From contig NZ_CP033068.1 of assembly GCF_003668995.1 (NCBI RefSeq), positions 1 to 64,000 on the forward strand: 64,000 nucleotides of DNA, read 5' to 3'. Below the pieces are notes generated by a model, which was not told the DNA's origin, searched no databases, and was given only the letters and a program-made list of their open reading frames with translations. The translations under genes were made by a program, and so were the position numbers. Every line of letters begins with the position of its first letter. Positions within the stretch are counted from its first letter, which is position 1. This stretch comes from Flavobacterium sp. 140616W15. GTDB lineage: Bacteria; Bacteroidota; Bacteroidia; Flavobacteriales; Flavobacteriaceae. Positions 20,550 to 30,090 of this stretch are shown here, piece by piece.

Positions 20550-20580
20550 AAAATAAAACTCCGGTAATCAGCCGGAGTTT
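20550..20580 (-). terminator. terminator downstream of rpoD copy 1
   Basis: A 9-bp stem, AAACTCCGG/CCGGAGTTT (20556-20564 with 20572-20580), is followed on the - strand by TTTTATTTTTTT. The same hairpin, slightly altered, lies downstream of rpoD copy 2 (21694-21718). Confidence 0.8.
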
Positions 20581-20642
20581 CAATCATCAATCAAAAAACG
20601 AACAGTCAATCAAACTGTTGTTTGCGTTAAAAACATTTCAAG

Positions 20643-20683
20643 TTTAAGATTTCAGGTTACTCAAAGCAACTTGAAATCTTAAA
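20643..20683. repeat. 16-bp hairpin in rpoD 3' region
   Basis: The arms TTTAAGATTTCAGGTT (20643-20658) and AACTTGAAATCTTAAA (20668-20683) pair with one mismatch around a 9-nt loop, 18 bases after the rpoD stop. A diverged counterpart lies at about 21781-21826. Confidence 0.6.
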
Positions 20684-20700
20684 TCTGAAAATATATATTA

Positions 20701-21564
20701 TTATCCTAAGTAAGTTTTAAGAATTTTACTTCTTGAAGTATGTTTTAATCTACGGATTGCTTTTTCTTTAATCTGACGTACACGCTCACGAGTTAAGTCG
20801 AAAGTTTCTCCAATTTCTTCTAGAGTCATTGGGTGTTGGTCTCCAAGACCAAAGTATAAACGAACTACATCTGCCTCTCTTGGAGTTAATGTTTCTAATG
20901 AACGTTCGATTTCTGTACGTAATGATTCGTGAATTAACTCTCTGTCTGGGTTTGGTGACTCACCTGAACGTAATACATCGTAAAGGTTTGAATCTTCTCC
21001 TTCTACAAGAGGTGCATCCATTGATAAGTGACGACCAGAGTTTTTCATAGACTCTTTTACGTCATTAACAGTCATGTCTAGTTCTTTTGCAATTTCTTCA
21101 GCAGACGGTGGGCGCTCATTAGATTGCTCTAATAATGCATACATCTTGTTGATTTTATTGATAGAACCAATTTTATTTAACGGTAAACGAACGATACGTG
21201 ATTGTTCTGCAAGTGCTTGAAGAATCGATTGACGAATCCACCAAACTGCGTATGATATAAATTTGAAACCACGTGTTTCATCAAAACGTTGTGCAGCTTT
21301 GATCAAACCTAAATTTCCTTCGTTTATTAAATCAGGAAGTGTTAACCCTTGATTTTGATATTGTTTTGCCACTGATACTACGAAACGTAAATTGGCTTTT
21401 GTTAATTTCTCTAATGCTCTTTGATCACCGGCTTTAATCTTCTGTGCTAACTCTACTTCTTCGTCAGCGGTAATTAGGTCAACTTTTCCAATTTCTTGTA
21501 AATATTTGTCTAATGAAGCAGTCTCACGATTGGTTACCTGCTTGGTGATTTTAAGTTGTCTCAT
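20701..21564 (-). CDS. rpoD: primary sigma factor RpoD, copy 1
   Basis: A 287-residue group 1-type sigma-70, of the short form usual in Bacteroidetes (no region 1.1). Region 1.2 is [16 protein letters not shown], region 2 is [58 protein letters not shown], region 3 is around [11 protein letters not shown], and region 4 ends with the [32 protein letters not shown]. It directs RNA polymerase to housekeeping promoters. It lies 268 bases downstream of a near-identical copy in the same orientation, each with its own upstream region and 3' hairpins. Either may be the vegetative factor; copy 1 keeps the acidic Glu in the region 4.2 HTH (IGETF). Confidence 0.93.
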   Translation of the reverse strand: MRQLKITKQVTNRETASLDKYLQEIGKVDLITADEEVELAQKIKAGDQRALEKLTKANLRFVVSVAKQYQNQGLTLPDLINEGNLGLIKAAQRFDETRGFKFISYAVWWIRQSILQALAEQSRIVRLPLNKIGSINKINKMYALLEQSNERPPSAEEIAKELDMTVNDVKESMKNSGRHLSMDAPLVEGEDSNLYDVLRSGESPNPDRELIHESLRTEIERSLETLTPREADVVRLYFGLGDQHPMTLEEIGETFDLTRERVRQIKEKAIRRLKHTSRSKILKTYLG

Positions 21565-21693
21565 GTTTTTGTCTCCTCAATTTTTAAGTGTACAGTTGTT
21601 ATACGTATAGAGTTGCAAAAAAGTTACAATTAAATTAAAAATATTTTAGAATAATAAATCTACGGGTTAAATTAGTTCTAAAAAAAAAGAATA

Positions 21694-21718
21694 AAACTCC
21701 AGTAATCAGCCGGAGTTT
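21694..21718 (-). terminator. terminator downstream of rpoD copy 2
   Basis: AAACTCC pairs with GGAGTTT (21694-21700 with 21712-21718), followed on the - strand by TTTTATTCTTTTTTTT. One A-C mismatch replaces a base pair present in copy 1. Confidence 0.7.
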
Positions 21719-21832
21719 CAATCATCAATCAAAAAACGAATAGTCAGTCAAACTGTTGTTTGAGTTAAAAAAAGTTTCAGGTTTAAATTTTCAGGTTACT
21801 CCAAACAACATGAAACTTTAAACTAAATTGTA

Positions 21833-22696
21833 TTACCCCAAATAAGTTTTAAGAATTTTACATCTTGAAGAATGTTTTAATCTACGGATTGCTTTTTCTC
21901 TAATTTGGCGTACACGCTCACGGGTTAAATCAAAGGTTCCTCCAATTTCTTCTAATGTCATTGGGTTTTGATTTCCAAGACCAAAGTACAAACGAACAAC
22001 ATCTGCCTCTCTTGGAGTTAGAGTGTCTAATGAGCGTTCTATTTCGGTGCTCAATGATTCGTGGATTAATTTTTTATCTGGATTTGGAGATTCATCAGAA
22101 CGTAATACGTCGTAAAGATTGGAATCTTCTCCATCAACAAGAGGAGCGTCCATTGACAAGTGACGGCCCGAGTTTTTCATAGAGTCCTTTACGTCATGTA
22201 TTGTCATATCTAGTTCTTTTGCTATTTCTTCGACAGACGGCGCACGCTCATTAGTTTGTTCTAATATTGCATACATTTTGTTGATTTTATTGATAGAACC
22301 AATTTTATTAAGTGGCAAGCGAACAATACGAGATTGTTCCGCTAATGCTTGAAGAATTGCTTGTCGAATCCACCAAACTGCGTAGGATATAAATTTGAAA
22401 CCGCGTGTTTCATCAAAACGCTGTCCTGCTTTGATTAAACCTAAATTTCCTTCGTTTATTAAATCAGGAAGTGTTAAGCCTTGATTTTGATATTGTTTTG
22501 CTACCGAAACGACAAAACGCAAGTTGGCTTTTGTTAATTTTTCTAATGCATGATGATCACCGGTTTTAATCCTCTGTGCTAATTCTACTTCTTCTTCAGC
22601 GGTAATTAGGTTAACTTTTCCAATTTCCTGTAAATATTTGTCTAATGAAGCAGTCTCTCGATTGGTTACTTGCTTGGTAATTTTAAGTTGTCTCAT
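21833..22696 (-). CDS. primary-type sigma factor RpoD, copy 2
   Basis: 287 residues from the ATG at 22696 (MRQLKITKQ), which matches copy 1; an upstream in-frame ATG at 22711 is less likely. By eye about 27 residues differ from copy 1, roughly 90% identity. The changes fall mostly in region 3 and linkers ([27 protein letters not shown]) but also in region 4: [29 protein letters not shown] has Gly for Glu in the HTH and Arg for Lys. Region 2.4 ([21 protein letters not shown]) is intact. The frame is fully open, which argues for a functional protein rather than a decaying duplicate. Confidence 0.92.
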   Translation of the reverse strand: MRQLKITKQVTNRETASLDKYLQEIGKVNLITAEEEVELAQRIKTGDHHALEKLTKANLRFVVSVAKQYQNQGLTLPDLINEGNLGLIKAGQRFDETRGFKFISYAVWWIRQAILQALAEQSRIVRLPLNKIGSINKINKMYAILEQTNERAPSVEEIAKELDMTIHDVKDSMKNSGRHLSMDAPLVDGEDSNLYDVLRSDESPNPDKKLIHESLSTEIERSLDTLTPREADVVRLYFGLGNQNPMTLEEIGGTFDLTRERVRQIREKAIRRLKHSSRCKILKTYLG

Positions 22697-22775
22697 ATTT
22701 TCTCTTCTCAATTTTTAAAAGTGTACATAATGCTATGCATATGGAGTTGTAAAAAAATTACAATAATTTAGATTG

Positions 22776-23320
22776 CAAAAAAGTTGTTACCGCAATGAAA
22801 ACCGCTGTAATTGAATATAATTGTAATCGTTAAATAATGGGATAAAAGACTTGTGTCTGTAGTTTTTTGTTTTAATAAGTAAGGGGGATTACTCTAAATT
22901 AACAAAAAACAATTTATGCAGAATTAGAATTTATTCTGAGAAAATGAGACCAAAGTTTTTTAAAAACAGCTGTTATAGAATTATATTCTATTGATGGCTA
23001 TAACCCAAATATACTAATAAAAGGAGGGTGTTCCTAATGGATCGTGTAATCTGAGGTTTTAAATGGTTAAAAATCAAGTGAGTGAAAAATGATTGTGACA
23101 ATGAAGTAACAAGGTTTTTTAGGAAACCATAAGATAGCAGCTTAAATCATTCGGAAAGCTTAGTAATTACATATATAATTATGTTTTTGATAAAAGAGCC
23201 AATTATGTAAAAGGGTATGAGGATATTATGCTTATTATTAGTTTTGTACCAGCAGTTTTAGTTTTATTTATCTAAAAACGAGTCCCTTATTTAAGTATAA
23301 TTTGCTTTTTTTACACGAAA
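22776..23320. other. 545-bp gap upstream of rpoD copy 2: no supported gene
   Basis: The rpoD copy 2 promoter must lie at the left edge. The rest is AT-rich. The only notable items are AAAAGGAGGG at about 23021-23030, a strong Shine-Dalgarno-like word followed by a five-codon frame, and a 45-codon open stretch without a start (about 23142-23274) whose end is hydrophobic (MLIISFVPAVLVLFI). Neither is enough to call a gene. Confidence 0.5.
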
Positions 23321-23350
23321 AACCCCAATTCAAATAAATGAATTGGGGTT
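23321..23350. terminator. terminator, copy 1 of a repeated CCCCAATTCA hairpin
   Basis: The stem AACCCCAATTCA/TGAATTGGGGTT (23321-23332 with 23339-23350) has a 6-nt loop. The same hairpin occurs at 30005-30042 and 32522-32557. Here it ends the outer-membrane operon transcribed from 29897. Confidence 0.88.
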
Positions 23351-23417
23351 TACTAGACACTTAAATCTGATAAGAATCTCTTTTTCTATCGTATTTAAAT
23401 TAGAATACTAAATACGG

Positions 23418-25157
23418 TTATAAAGAATTTTTTACTTCAATGATTTCTTTTAATGAAATTGGAGTTCCAGTTTTGGTAAAACCTTCAAGTCTTACTTCAA
23501 ACGTTCCAGAAATGTCAGATGTATAAAATGAATTATTACTATCAGTATTTAGTTTCACATCAGGATTCCAAAACAATTGATTTCTGAAGTCTGGGATACG
23601 TTCGTTATCTGCTGAATCAGCATAAGTTATGTTGTTGTATGTTTTTTTGGGCTGTGGTCTCAAAACTGAGGCTTTTACAATATAACTTCCTGTTTGGTTG
23701 CTTTTGAAATCTTTATCGAATGTTGTAAAATTAATTAATCCATTAAAAGATTTTGGGCCCATATAATATCTTCCAATAACGACATCAATTTTATAAATAT
23801 TTTTCATGTTGTATGTCATCAGTTCATTTTGATTCTCTAAGTATAAACCATCAACTAGAACTAAAGCAGATTCAGGTAACTGTGGGAAATAAAGTGGATC
23901 AGAAACATATAGATAGGTTTTGTCTCCTTTTTGTTTATGATATATTTCTGTAGCAATTTCAGTCATTGTTTCTTTTAGTGTTCTGAATCTAGTAAAATCA
24001 TCTAATACATATTCTTTTGCAAGAGGGAAATAAAAAGGTTCTAATGTTGGCGTTTTTATTATGTTGTCTAACTTTTTATGATAATATGCATTTTCAATCT
24101 GGGCAGAAATAGATCTGTCCAAAAGACTTTCTTTTATGGAATATGATAAAGTAGCATTTGGATTAAAAGATAAATTTGAATAATCTATTTCTGGAGCATT
24201 GTTTATTTTTAGATCGTAATTACTAGCTTTATCATCAATGATCTGAATAATAACGTCTGGTGTATAATACGTTTTGTTTACATAGAAAATAAAATTACCA
24301 TTAGAATCTGTTTTTACAATTTTAAATGCAAAAGATTTTCCAGGTATTGATAATCCAACTGCTATGTTATTGGTGTTGTCAGTGCTGTTTTTTGCTAAAA
24401 TTTTTCCAGAAATGATTTCTCCTCTAATTTCAGGTAGGATTATTTTTTTATCTTGATTTTGTAAATCAAAAACTAGTGGGTATGATTGTTTAGAAGAAAA
24501 ATCTACAGCAGAAATTTGATCGTTTGCTGGTATATTGTCAAGTTTTCGAACTGATAAAGAGTACTCACCATCTTTGAGAATGGTATTTTCAGATTCGATT
24601 TTCAAATCTACTAATTCACGATTTGTAAACGTTTTTTTATTGAATTTAAAGGCAATGTTTTCATTTGTAATACTAGTCGATGAATCTTCAGTATTATTTT
24701 TTGATGAAGCTATTAGGCTATTCTCAGTTGTTTTCTTATCTACAACTTTGTACGGATTAACAATGTTAATGTCTAATTGGAATAGCTCTGAAATAGGTTT
24801 GTTTAACATCCAATTTGTGTAGCCAATTAGTTTGTAATTTCCAGTTTTTAAAGTGGTAGGGATAAAATAATCCCCTTGTCCAGTTGCATTTTCTAATGCA
24901 ATTTTTGTTTTAAAAACGGATTTCTTATCATTATCTACTAACTCAACATAAGCAATTTTGCTTATGTTGCTAGGAATCTTGTCAGTCGATTTTAGGCAGT
25001 AAATTTTATACTGTAAGGTTTCTCCAGACACAAACGATGAACCATTTGTGTGAATAAAAATGGTTTCATCTAAATTGATGATTTGTGGCGCTTGTGCTGT
25101 TATTATTTGTATTTTAATAAATACTAATAATAAAATGATTTTTTTTAATTTGTCCAA
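23418..25157 (-). CDS. MG2-like/TonB-plug-type envelope protein of a TBDR operon
   Basis: 579 residues with a signal peptide (MDKLKKIILLLVFIKIQIITAQA). The N-terminal part (IIHTNGSSFVSGETLQYKIYCLK, TGNYKLIGYTNWMLNK) looks like an MG2 macroglobulin-type beta domain, as found in large Bacteroidetes proteins that lack a beta-barrel. The later part (EYVLDDFTRFRTLKETMTEIATEIYHKQKGDKTYLYVSDPLYFPQLPESALVLVDGLYLENQNEL) resembles a plug-like carboxy region. It is the last gene of the operon and overlaps the DUF4249 gene by 13 bases. The role is unknown; co-operation with the receptor at the cell surface is inferred from the operon. Confidence 0.65.
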   Translation of the reverse strand: MDKLKKIILLLVFIKIQIITAQAPQIINLDETIFIHTNGSSFVSGETLQYKIYCLKSTDKIPSNISKIAYVELVDNDKKSVFKTKIALENATGQGDYFIPTTLKTGNYKLIGYTNWMLNKPISELFQLDINIVNPYKVVDKKTTENSLIASSKNNTEDSSTSITNENIAFKFNKKTFTNRELVDLKIESENTILKDGEYSLSVRKLDNIPANDQISAVDFSSKQSYPLVFDLQNQDKKIILPEIRGEIISGKILAKNSTDNTNNIAVGLSIPGKSFAFKIVKTDSNGNFIFYVNKTYYTPDVIIQIIDDKASNYDLKINNAPEIDYSNLSFNPNATLSYSIKESLLDRSISAQIENAYYHKKLDNIIKTPTLEPFYFPLAKEYVLDDFTRFRTLKETMTEIATEIYHKQKGDKTYLYVSDPLYFPQLPESALVLVDGLYLENQNELMTYNMKNIYKIDVVIGRYYMGPKSFNGLINFTTFDKDFKSNQTGSYIVKASVLRPQPKKTYNNITYADSADNERIPDFRNQLFWNPDVKLNTDSNNSFYTSDISGTFEVRLEGFTKTGTPISLKEIIEVKNSL

Positions 25158-26335
25158 AACGAAGGTATTACGTTAGATGAAAATGATGTGCAGTCTCCAC
25201 ATTCTATGTTTGTGGCATAATAAAGAATCCTGTCTGTGTTGTATAAATAAGATATTTTGTTTGCACTAATACGATCTATTAAAACATCGCCTCGACAAGG
25301 GATAGGGGCGCTTATACCAAAACAAAATTTATATTCCTCGATATCGCAATCTGTGATATAAGGGGGTAATAGTTCACCAGGGAATAAATCAGAATAATTA
25401 AAAAATATCCTTTTTGAAGAAACAGATGACACTTCAAAAAAGCCGATTGCTTTTTCATCGATATTAGATGTACATTTGATATTTCCATTAATAAAACCAG
25501 GTTGTTTTGGGGACAAAATACTAGAAGAACTTGATATGTCTTTCATTGTTTTTCGAAATGTATAAGATTGTAAGTTTTGAACATACTGTCTTACAAGTAT
25601 ACTGTAACGATGGCTAATAATATAGTTTTGATCACTAATAAAGCGAATTTGATAATTCACACGGTCTTCTTGTAAATTTGCAGTCGATGTTAAAATAATG
25701 TCATTAGATGTTTTTGTACTATAACATATTCTAGTGTCTGTTGAATTTTTGACGACATCTATAGATTCAGGACCTGTAAGTATAAGCTTACTGCCCGTCC
25801 AACGTGGAGCAATAATCTTGTATGTTTCTTCGTATTCGTATCTGTAATATTTTGAGGTATTAGCAGGGTCGTAGCTGTGTACTTTTATTTGAACTCCTCT
25901 ACCTTCTTTGCTGTCGGTTACAACAGTAGGTATTATGTTTTCAATTTCATTCTCGGTAGTTAAAACTTCATTTGAAGATTTATATTTCTTCCCGTTAGAG
26001 GTGGTAATCTCAAGTGTGTATTCTGTTTTTGGATCAGCTTTAAATTCAGTTTCAGAAATGTATTTTCCTGATTCTTCCTTGAATTGAAATGTATTTCCTT
26101 TATTGTCAAATACAGTGACATTTGCACCAGTTTCAATCTTTAATCCATCTTCTTCTAATCGTGAAGTCTTTGTGAGTTTTATTTCTTGTTTTTTTAATTC
26201 ATTTGTAATAGTTGCTTCAACTACTAAAGCTTCTTCGTAAGTATCGCTTTGAAGGTTAAACGACTCTGTGCAACTACTTATAATTAAGCTTAGTAGTAGA
26301 ATAAAGCATATTTTATTTTGATAGATGGTTTTCAT
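25145..26335 (-). CDS. DUF4249 lipoprotein
   Basis: About 396 residues. The chosen start is MKTIYQNKICFILLLSLIISSC with the lipobox Cys; an in-frame ATG five codons earlier is possible. The mature N-terminus LVVEATITNELKKQEIKLTKTS..LEEDGLKIETGANVTVFDNKGN is the typical DUF4249 opening. The C-terminal region has several Cys (YITDCDIEEYKFCFG, ATNIECGDCTSF). DUF4249 proteins are usually encoded directly after TonB-dependent receptors and are thought to be surface lipoprotein partners. Here the gene starts 27 bases after the receptor stop. Confidence 0.85.
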   Translation of the reverse strand: MKTIYQNKICFILLLSLIISSCTESFNLQSDTYEEALVVEATITNELKKQEIKLTKTSRLEEDGLKIETGANVTVFDNKGNTFQFKEESGKYISETEFKADPKTEYTLEITTSNGKKYKSSNEVLTTENEIENIIPTVVTDSKEGRGVQIKVHSYDPANTSKYYRYEYEETYKIIAPRWTGSKLILTGPESIDVVKNSTDTRICYSTKTSNDIILTSTANLQEDRVNYQIRFISDQNYIISHRYSILVRQYVQNLQSYTFRKTMKDISSSSSILSPKQPGFINGNIKCTSNIDEKAIGFFEVSSVSSKRIFFNYSDLFPGELLPPYITDCDIEEYKFCFGISAPIPCRGDVLIDRISANKISYLYNTDRILYYATNIECGDCTSFSSNVIPSFWTN

Positions 26336-26362
26336 GACTTTTGAATCCATTTAGATTGATAT

Positions 26363-29149
26363 TTAAAATTTAAAATTATAAGTGATGCTAGGAACAGGTA
26401 TTGAAAAAATCGATGATTTATACCCTTTTACTGATCCATTTTTATCAGTAACAAAATAAATAGAATAAGGATTGTTTCTGCCTAAAACGTTATAAATAGA
26501 AATATTCCAGAAGCTATGAGCTAGTTTTTTTATTTTATGGTTTCCTTCAATGTTGATTCCGATATCTAAACGGATATAATCTGGTATTCTATATGCATTT
26601 CTGTCGCTATAAAGTGTGTATTCAGCATTTCCATAGTTAAAAGTTCCAATTGGATAAGTAATTGGTCTTCCAGTTTGGTATAAGAAATTGGTTGATAAGC
26701 TATAACGTTTTGTGAATTTGTAATTTAAGATTGCGCTTAAATCATGTGGTTTGTCAAAATTTGAAGGGAAAAAGTTTCCGTTGTTTACCGTTTCAGAACT
26801 AAATTTGCTATCAAGTTTAATAAGCGATTTAGAATAAGTATAGCCAACCCATCCGTTTAATCTTCCTGTCGTTTTCTTTAGTAATAACTCTATTCCATAG
26901 GCTTTTCCTTCTCCTTGCAATAATTCAGTTTCAACTTTTTGATTTAATAAAAGCTGTGCTCCAACCTTATAATCAAGAATGTTTTTAGATGTTTTATAAT
27001 ACCCTTCAAGGCTTATTTCATATTCTTCATCTTTTAAAGTTTTGAAAAGACCTAAAGAAACTTGCTGTGCGCTTTGAGGTGCTACATTTGAGTCGGATAA
27101 TTTCCAAGTATCAGTTGGTGATTGTGTTACATTACTAGATAAAAGATGAATATATTGCCTAGTAAAATCGTATCCAGCCTTTACTGATAAATCTTCAGTA
27201 ATAAAATAACGTGCTGCTAAACGAGGTTCTAGGCCTCCGTAAGTTTTTATAACTTCGTTATTCGAATATTTTTCTGTCCCAATAAGTGTTTCATCGCTTA
27301 AAGGTAATCCAGGCTGATATTTGTTTACATCTGAGGGGCCTAGTGAAGCATAAAACGAGTATCGCAATCCTAAATCAATCAATAGTTTGTCGCTTAATTT
27401 ATAGCTGTCTGCTAAATAAATTGCTGACTCTAGCGCTCTTTCTTTTGCAATTTCTATAGGTACTAGAGTTGCTTCTGGATTTGTAGGATGTTGATATCCG
27501 GGTGAAATATTGTACAGTTTACTAGCAACACCATATGATAAATTGTGCTTTTTATTAAGTTGATAGTTCATTTTTAACTGTAACTGAGATTCATTTACTT
27601 TGTAGCCAAAATCAAATGAATTGATGTTTTCTGTGTTATAGTCAATATTAAATTTGTATTCGCTATTGGTAAATATTAATGCTCCTTTACTTTTTTCGTT
27701 GAAAGTATGATCCCATTTTACCGAAGCGAGTCTGTTACTGTATTTGTAAATAGAGTCAGAGCTTAAGCTAAAACGGTCATGACTATAGTACAAAGTAGCT
27801 TCAATCGAGTTGTTTTTGTTTATGTTGTTATTGTATTTTAGAATACCATCGTAAAAACCTGCTTGGCTGTTTTTTAGATTTTCATCATCTAAAGACTTCA
27901 AAATCCAATCAGAATATGTTGCACGAACTCCAAAAATGATACTGGATTTATTTTTTTTAATTGGAGTGCTAATGGTAAGATTTGATGTGATAGGGCCTAC
28001 AGCTCCTTCTCCAGAAAATTTCTCTAGATTACCATTCTTTGTTGTAATGTCAAATACAGATGACAAACGGCCTCCAAAATCAGCAGGAATACTTCCTTTG
28101 TAAATATCTGCTTTTTTTGCTGTGTAAGGATTTATCGCTGAGAAAAAGCCTAAAAAGTGTTGTGGATTATATAAGACAGCATTGTCTAAAAGAATTAAAT
28201 TTTGGTCATCTTTTCCTCCTCTAACGTTAAACCCTGCAGATCCTTCTCCTGTAGTTTTAACGCCCGGAAATGTAGTTGCAACTTTTAAGATGTCTCGTTC
28301 TCCAAGAATTAAAGGAACATTTTTTATTCCTTCAATGTCAATAGAAACTAAACCAGAAACAGTTGTTTCAATTGTCTTTTTACCTTTCTTCTTAATTACG
28401 ATTTCATCTAGTTGGTTTGATTTTTCATTGATATTAACATCAAATACACCATCCTCATAAACCATTAAAGTTTTTACAATTTCTTTGTGGCTTAATGATT
28501 TTATTTCAATAATATTTATCCCTCTTGGAAGTTGTAAGCTATAGTATCCGTCTGGATTGCTTGAGGTACTAATGTTTTTATTTTTTACTTTGATAAAAAT
28601 ATTTGCTTCAGGTTTACCAGTCTCTTCATTCTTTATAGTACCTGATACAACAAAGTTTTTTTTCGTTACCTCTTTGTTTTCCTTTCCTATAAAAACGATT
28701 GATGCTTTTTTTGTAACACTATAATTATTTAAGGTGTCATATTGTTGATAAAATACGGGATTATTGGAGTTGTTTTCACCATTGTTCCTGTCGTTAGTTA
28801 CTGGAGTATCTGCAAAATAATTAGCTGGTAAATCATCGTGAATAGTATTGTTAAGTGTTAGTATCACTTTGTTTTTTATAACAATAAAATTTAACTCAGT
28901 TTTATTTAATAGTTTCTCTAATAAATCATCGATTTTTATATCGGTATACGTTCCGGTTATAAGCTTATTATTAGATCTAATCCAAGTTGGATCAAAATAA
29001 AATTTGTAAGGGGTAGATGATTCTATAGATTTTAAAGCATTTTCTAAAGTTTCGTCATTGAAATTAATAGATAGTTTTTCATTAGAATTTTGTGCTATAG
29101 ATAATTGAAATGAAAATAAAATAAATAAGGCGAGTATAATTCTTTTCAT
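26363..29149 (-). CDS. TonB-dependent receptor with STN and carboxypeptidase-like domains
   Basis: 928 residues. After the signal peptide (MKRIILALFILFSFQLSIAQ) comes an STN domain (LSINFNDETLENALKSIESSTPYKFYFDPTW..ILTLNN, about 24-103). A carboxypeptidase-regulatory-like domain follows (VSGTIKNEETGKPEANIFIKVKNKNISTSSNPDGYYSLQLP, about 168-250), then a plug with GEGSAGFNVRGGKDDQNLILLDNAVLYNP (about 300-330) and a barrel ending in Phe (SITYNFKF). STN-containing receptors often signal through a FecR/sigma pair, but none is seen here. It takes up an unidentified large substrate with TonB energy. Confidence 0.92.
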   Translation of the reverse strand: MKRIILALFILFSFQLSIAQNSNEKLSINFNDETLENALKSIESSTPYKFYFDPTWIRSNNKLITGTYTDIKIDDLLEKLLNKTELNFIVIKNKVILTLNNTIHDDLPANYFADTPVTNDRNNGENNSNNPVFYQQYDTLNNYSVTKKASIVFIGKENKEVTKKNFVVSGTIKNEETGKPEANIFIKVKNKNISTSSNPDGYYSLQLPRGINIIEIKSLSHKEIVKTLMVYEDGVFDVNINEKSNQLDEIVIKKKGKKTIETTVSGLVSIDIEGIKNVPLILGERDILKVATTFPGVKTTGEGSAGFNVRGGKDDQNLILLDNAVLYNPQHFLGFFSAINPYTAKKADIYKGSIPADFGGRLSSVFDITTKNGNLEKFSGEGAVGPITSNLTISTPIKKNKSSIIFGVRATYSDWILKSLDDENLKNSQAGFYDGILKYNNNINKNNSIEATLYYSHDRFSLSSDSIYKYSNRLASVKWDHTFNEKSKGALIFTNSEYKFNIDYNTENINSFDFGYKVNESQLQLKMNYQLNKKHNLSYGVASKLYNISPGYQHPTNPEATLVPIEIAKERALESAIYLADSYKLSDKLLIDLGLRYSFYASLGPSDVNKYQPGLPLSDETLIGTEKYSNNEVIKTYGGLEPRLAARYFITEDLSVKAGYDFTRQYIHLLSSNVTQSPTDTWKLSDSNVAPQSAQQVSLGLFKTLKDEEYEISLEGYYKTSKNILDYKVGAQLLLNQKVETELLQGEGKAYGIELLLKKTTGRLNGWVGYTYSKSLIKLDSKFSSETVNNGNFFPSNFDKPHDLSAILNYKFTKRYSLSTNFLYQTGRPITYPIGTFNYGNAEYTLYSDRNAYRIPDYIRLDIGINIEGNHKIKKLAHSFWNISIYNVLGRNNPYSIYFVTDKNGSVKGYKSSIFSIPVPSITYNFKF

Positions 29150-29154
29150 TTGTC

Positions 29155-29897
29155 TTATATAGTTTGAATTGTAAGAGAGTTGCTAATGTATTTCATCAAG
29201 TTTCTCATGAATAGATTTGAGTTTGTTTTTTTAAGTTCTCTGTTCATTAAATAAAATTCGCTAATCTGTTTCTTTTGTTCAGGAAATAGTTTGATTAAGT
29301 CATTTTTGGATTTTATATGGTATACTGTGTTCTTGAGGTCGATGAAATAAGAAGGACTTTCTTTGTATAAATAAAATATCCCTTCGTCATTGGTAATCTT
29401 TTGTTGGTCTTTATAATGCTTAATGTAAAATGTAAAATAAGGATAATGTTTATTCTCCTCATAATACCCGTTTGATAATTTTAAATCTTTATTGTTTTGA
29501 TTGTTGATATTAACAAAGTTTATATCTTTTATTGAGAATGATTTGACTTTGTTTTTGATAATGTTAATTCCTATATTTTGAGCTTGGTCGGAAGGACTTA
29601 GTATTAGAATGTCTCTAAATATGTCGTATTTTAAATTTACATTGTAATAAATTTGTCCGTCATAAGTAAGGTTACCTAATTCGTACGCGTTTATGTAATA
29701 TAAATTGATGGACTCTTTAGCTGTTTTGTAAGGATTTGTGTGAGGGACACCATTGATTATGTCTAAATTTTCTTTGCCAATTGTATTGTCAAACCAGTTG
29801 TATGTATTGACGTCGTTGACTTGGCTTCTAATTATATGAATGTTTAGTATTAATCCAAATAAAATAAAGAATGATTTTTTTTATGATAATTTTTCAA
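29155..29897 (-). CDS. hypothetical exported protein, first gene of TBDR operon, start hidden by a homopolymer slip
   Basis: A frame open for 247 codons ends at 29155, five bases before the receptor ATG. It has no start as written: the codon before KKSFFILFGLILN is TAA, made by an 8-base T run on the + strand (29875-29882). Adding one base opens the frame to a TTG at 29895-29897 and gives a good signal peptide (MKNYHKKKSFFILFGLILN). The mature part is mixed alpha/beta and Asn/Lys-rich (NTYNWFDNTIGKENLDIINGVPH, GNLTYDGQIYYNVNLKYDIFRDILIL, YLYKESPSYFIDLKNTVYHIKS). No family is recognised. The spacing argues for a protein needed with the receptor. Confidence 0.65.
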
Positions 29898-30002
29898 AGG
29901 ATTGTTTGTTTTAGCGTTTTTTTGTTGATGTTTTAGCAAATATTAAAAAAAAATATGTTAAAAAAAATATTTATTGTGAAATATATTATAGTAGCATAAA
30001 AA

Positions 30003-30090
30003 CGAAAAAGCCCCAATTCATTTATTTGAATTGGGGCTTTTTCTATAAATAAACCTTTAGTAAGCTAAAATCTGATTACTCTTTTAAAAT
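30003..30090. repeat. left copy of an ~85-bp direct repeat containing a pnp 3'-end remnant
   Basis: From the hairpin through TATAAATAAACCTTTAGTAA and ATCTGATTACTCTTTT this matches 32519-32602 with few differences, only two in the last 45 bases. In the right copy this DNA encodes the last residues of PNPase (KSNQILVY, stop). Here the same codons (KSNQILAY, stop) follow the stop of the HTH gene and are out of context, so this is a duplicated remnant. Confidence 0.8.
30005..30042. terminator. terminator, copy 2 of the repeated CCCCAATTCA hairpin
   Basis: The stem AAAAGCCCCAATTCA with TGAATTGGGGCTTTT lies just after the end of the HTH regulator gene on the - strand. The 45 bases that follow match the pnp 3' end beside copy 3. 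Confidence 0.88.

Larger units (their letters stand above)
20296..20700. other. gap between rpe and rpoD copy 1: hairpins, no gene
   Basis: No coding frame is supported. The left half (20330-20540) is plain AT-rich sequence with one AACCGCAAAGATTCACAAG repeat word. The right half holds two hairpins: the rpoD terminator (20556-20580) and a 16-bp stem with one mismatch at 20643-20683. Confidence 0.6.
21680..22775. repeat. second copy of a 1.1-kb tandem duplication carrying rpoD
   Basis: This block pairs with 20548-21645. The similarity covers the rpoD coding region, about 150 bases downstream (terminator, CAATCATCAATCAAAAAACG, GTCAATCAAACTGTTGTTTG) and about 80 bases upstream (CTCAATTTTTAA..GTGTACA, GAGTTG.AAAAAA.TTACAA). 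Only about 35 bases separate the copies. The 3' region differs at scattered sites, so the duplication is not recent. Confidence 0.85.

Noticed and set aside
23021-23057. AAAAGGAGGG followed by an ATG
   Set aside because: The frame is only five codons long, and Shine-Dalgarno words are not the rule in this group.
23142-23274. 45-codon open stretch ending in a hydrophobic peptide (MLIISFVPAVLVLFI)
   Set aside because: The only ATG is 15 codons before the stop, there is no family match and no clear promoter; too weak to call a gene.
26363-29149. STN receptor as part of a FecIR-type sigma/anti-sigma system
   Set aside because: No ECF sigma factor or FecR-like gene lies nearby; the operon instead has DUF4249 and MG2-like genes.
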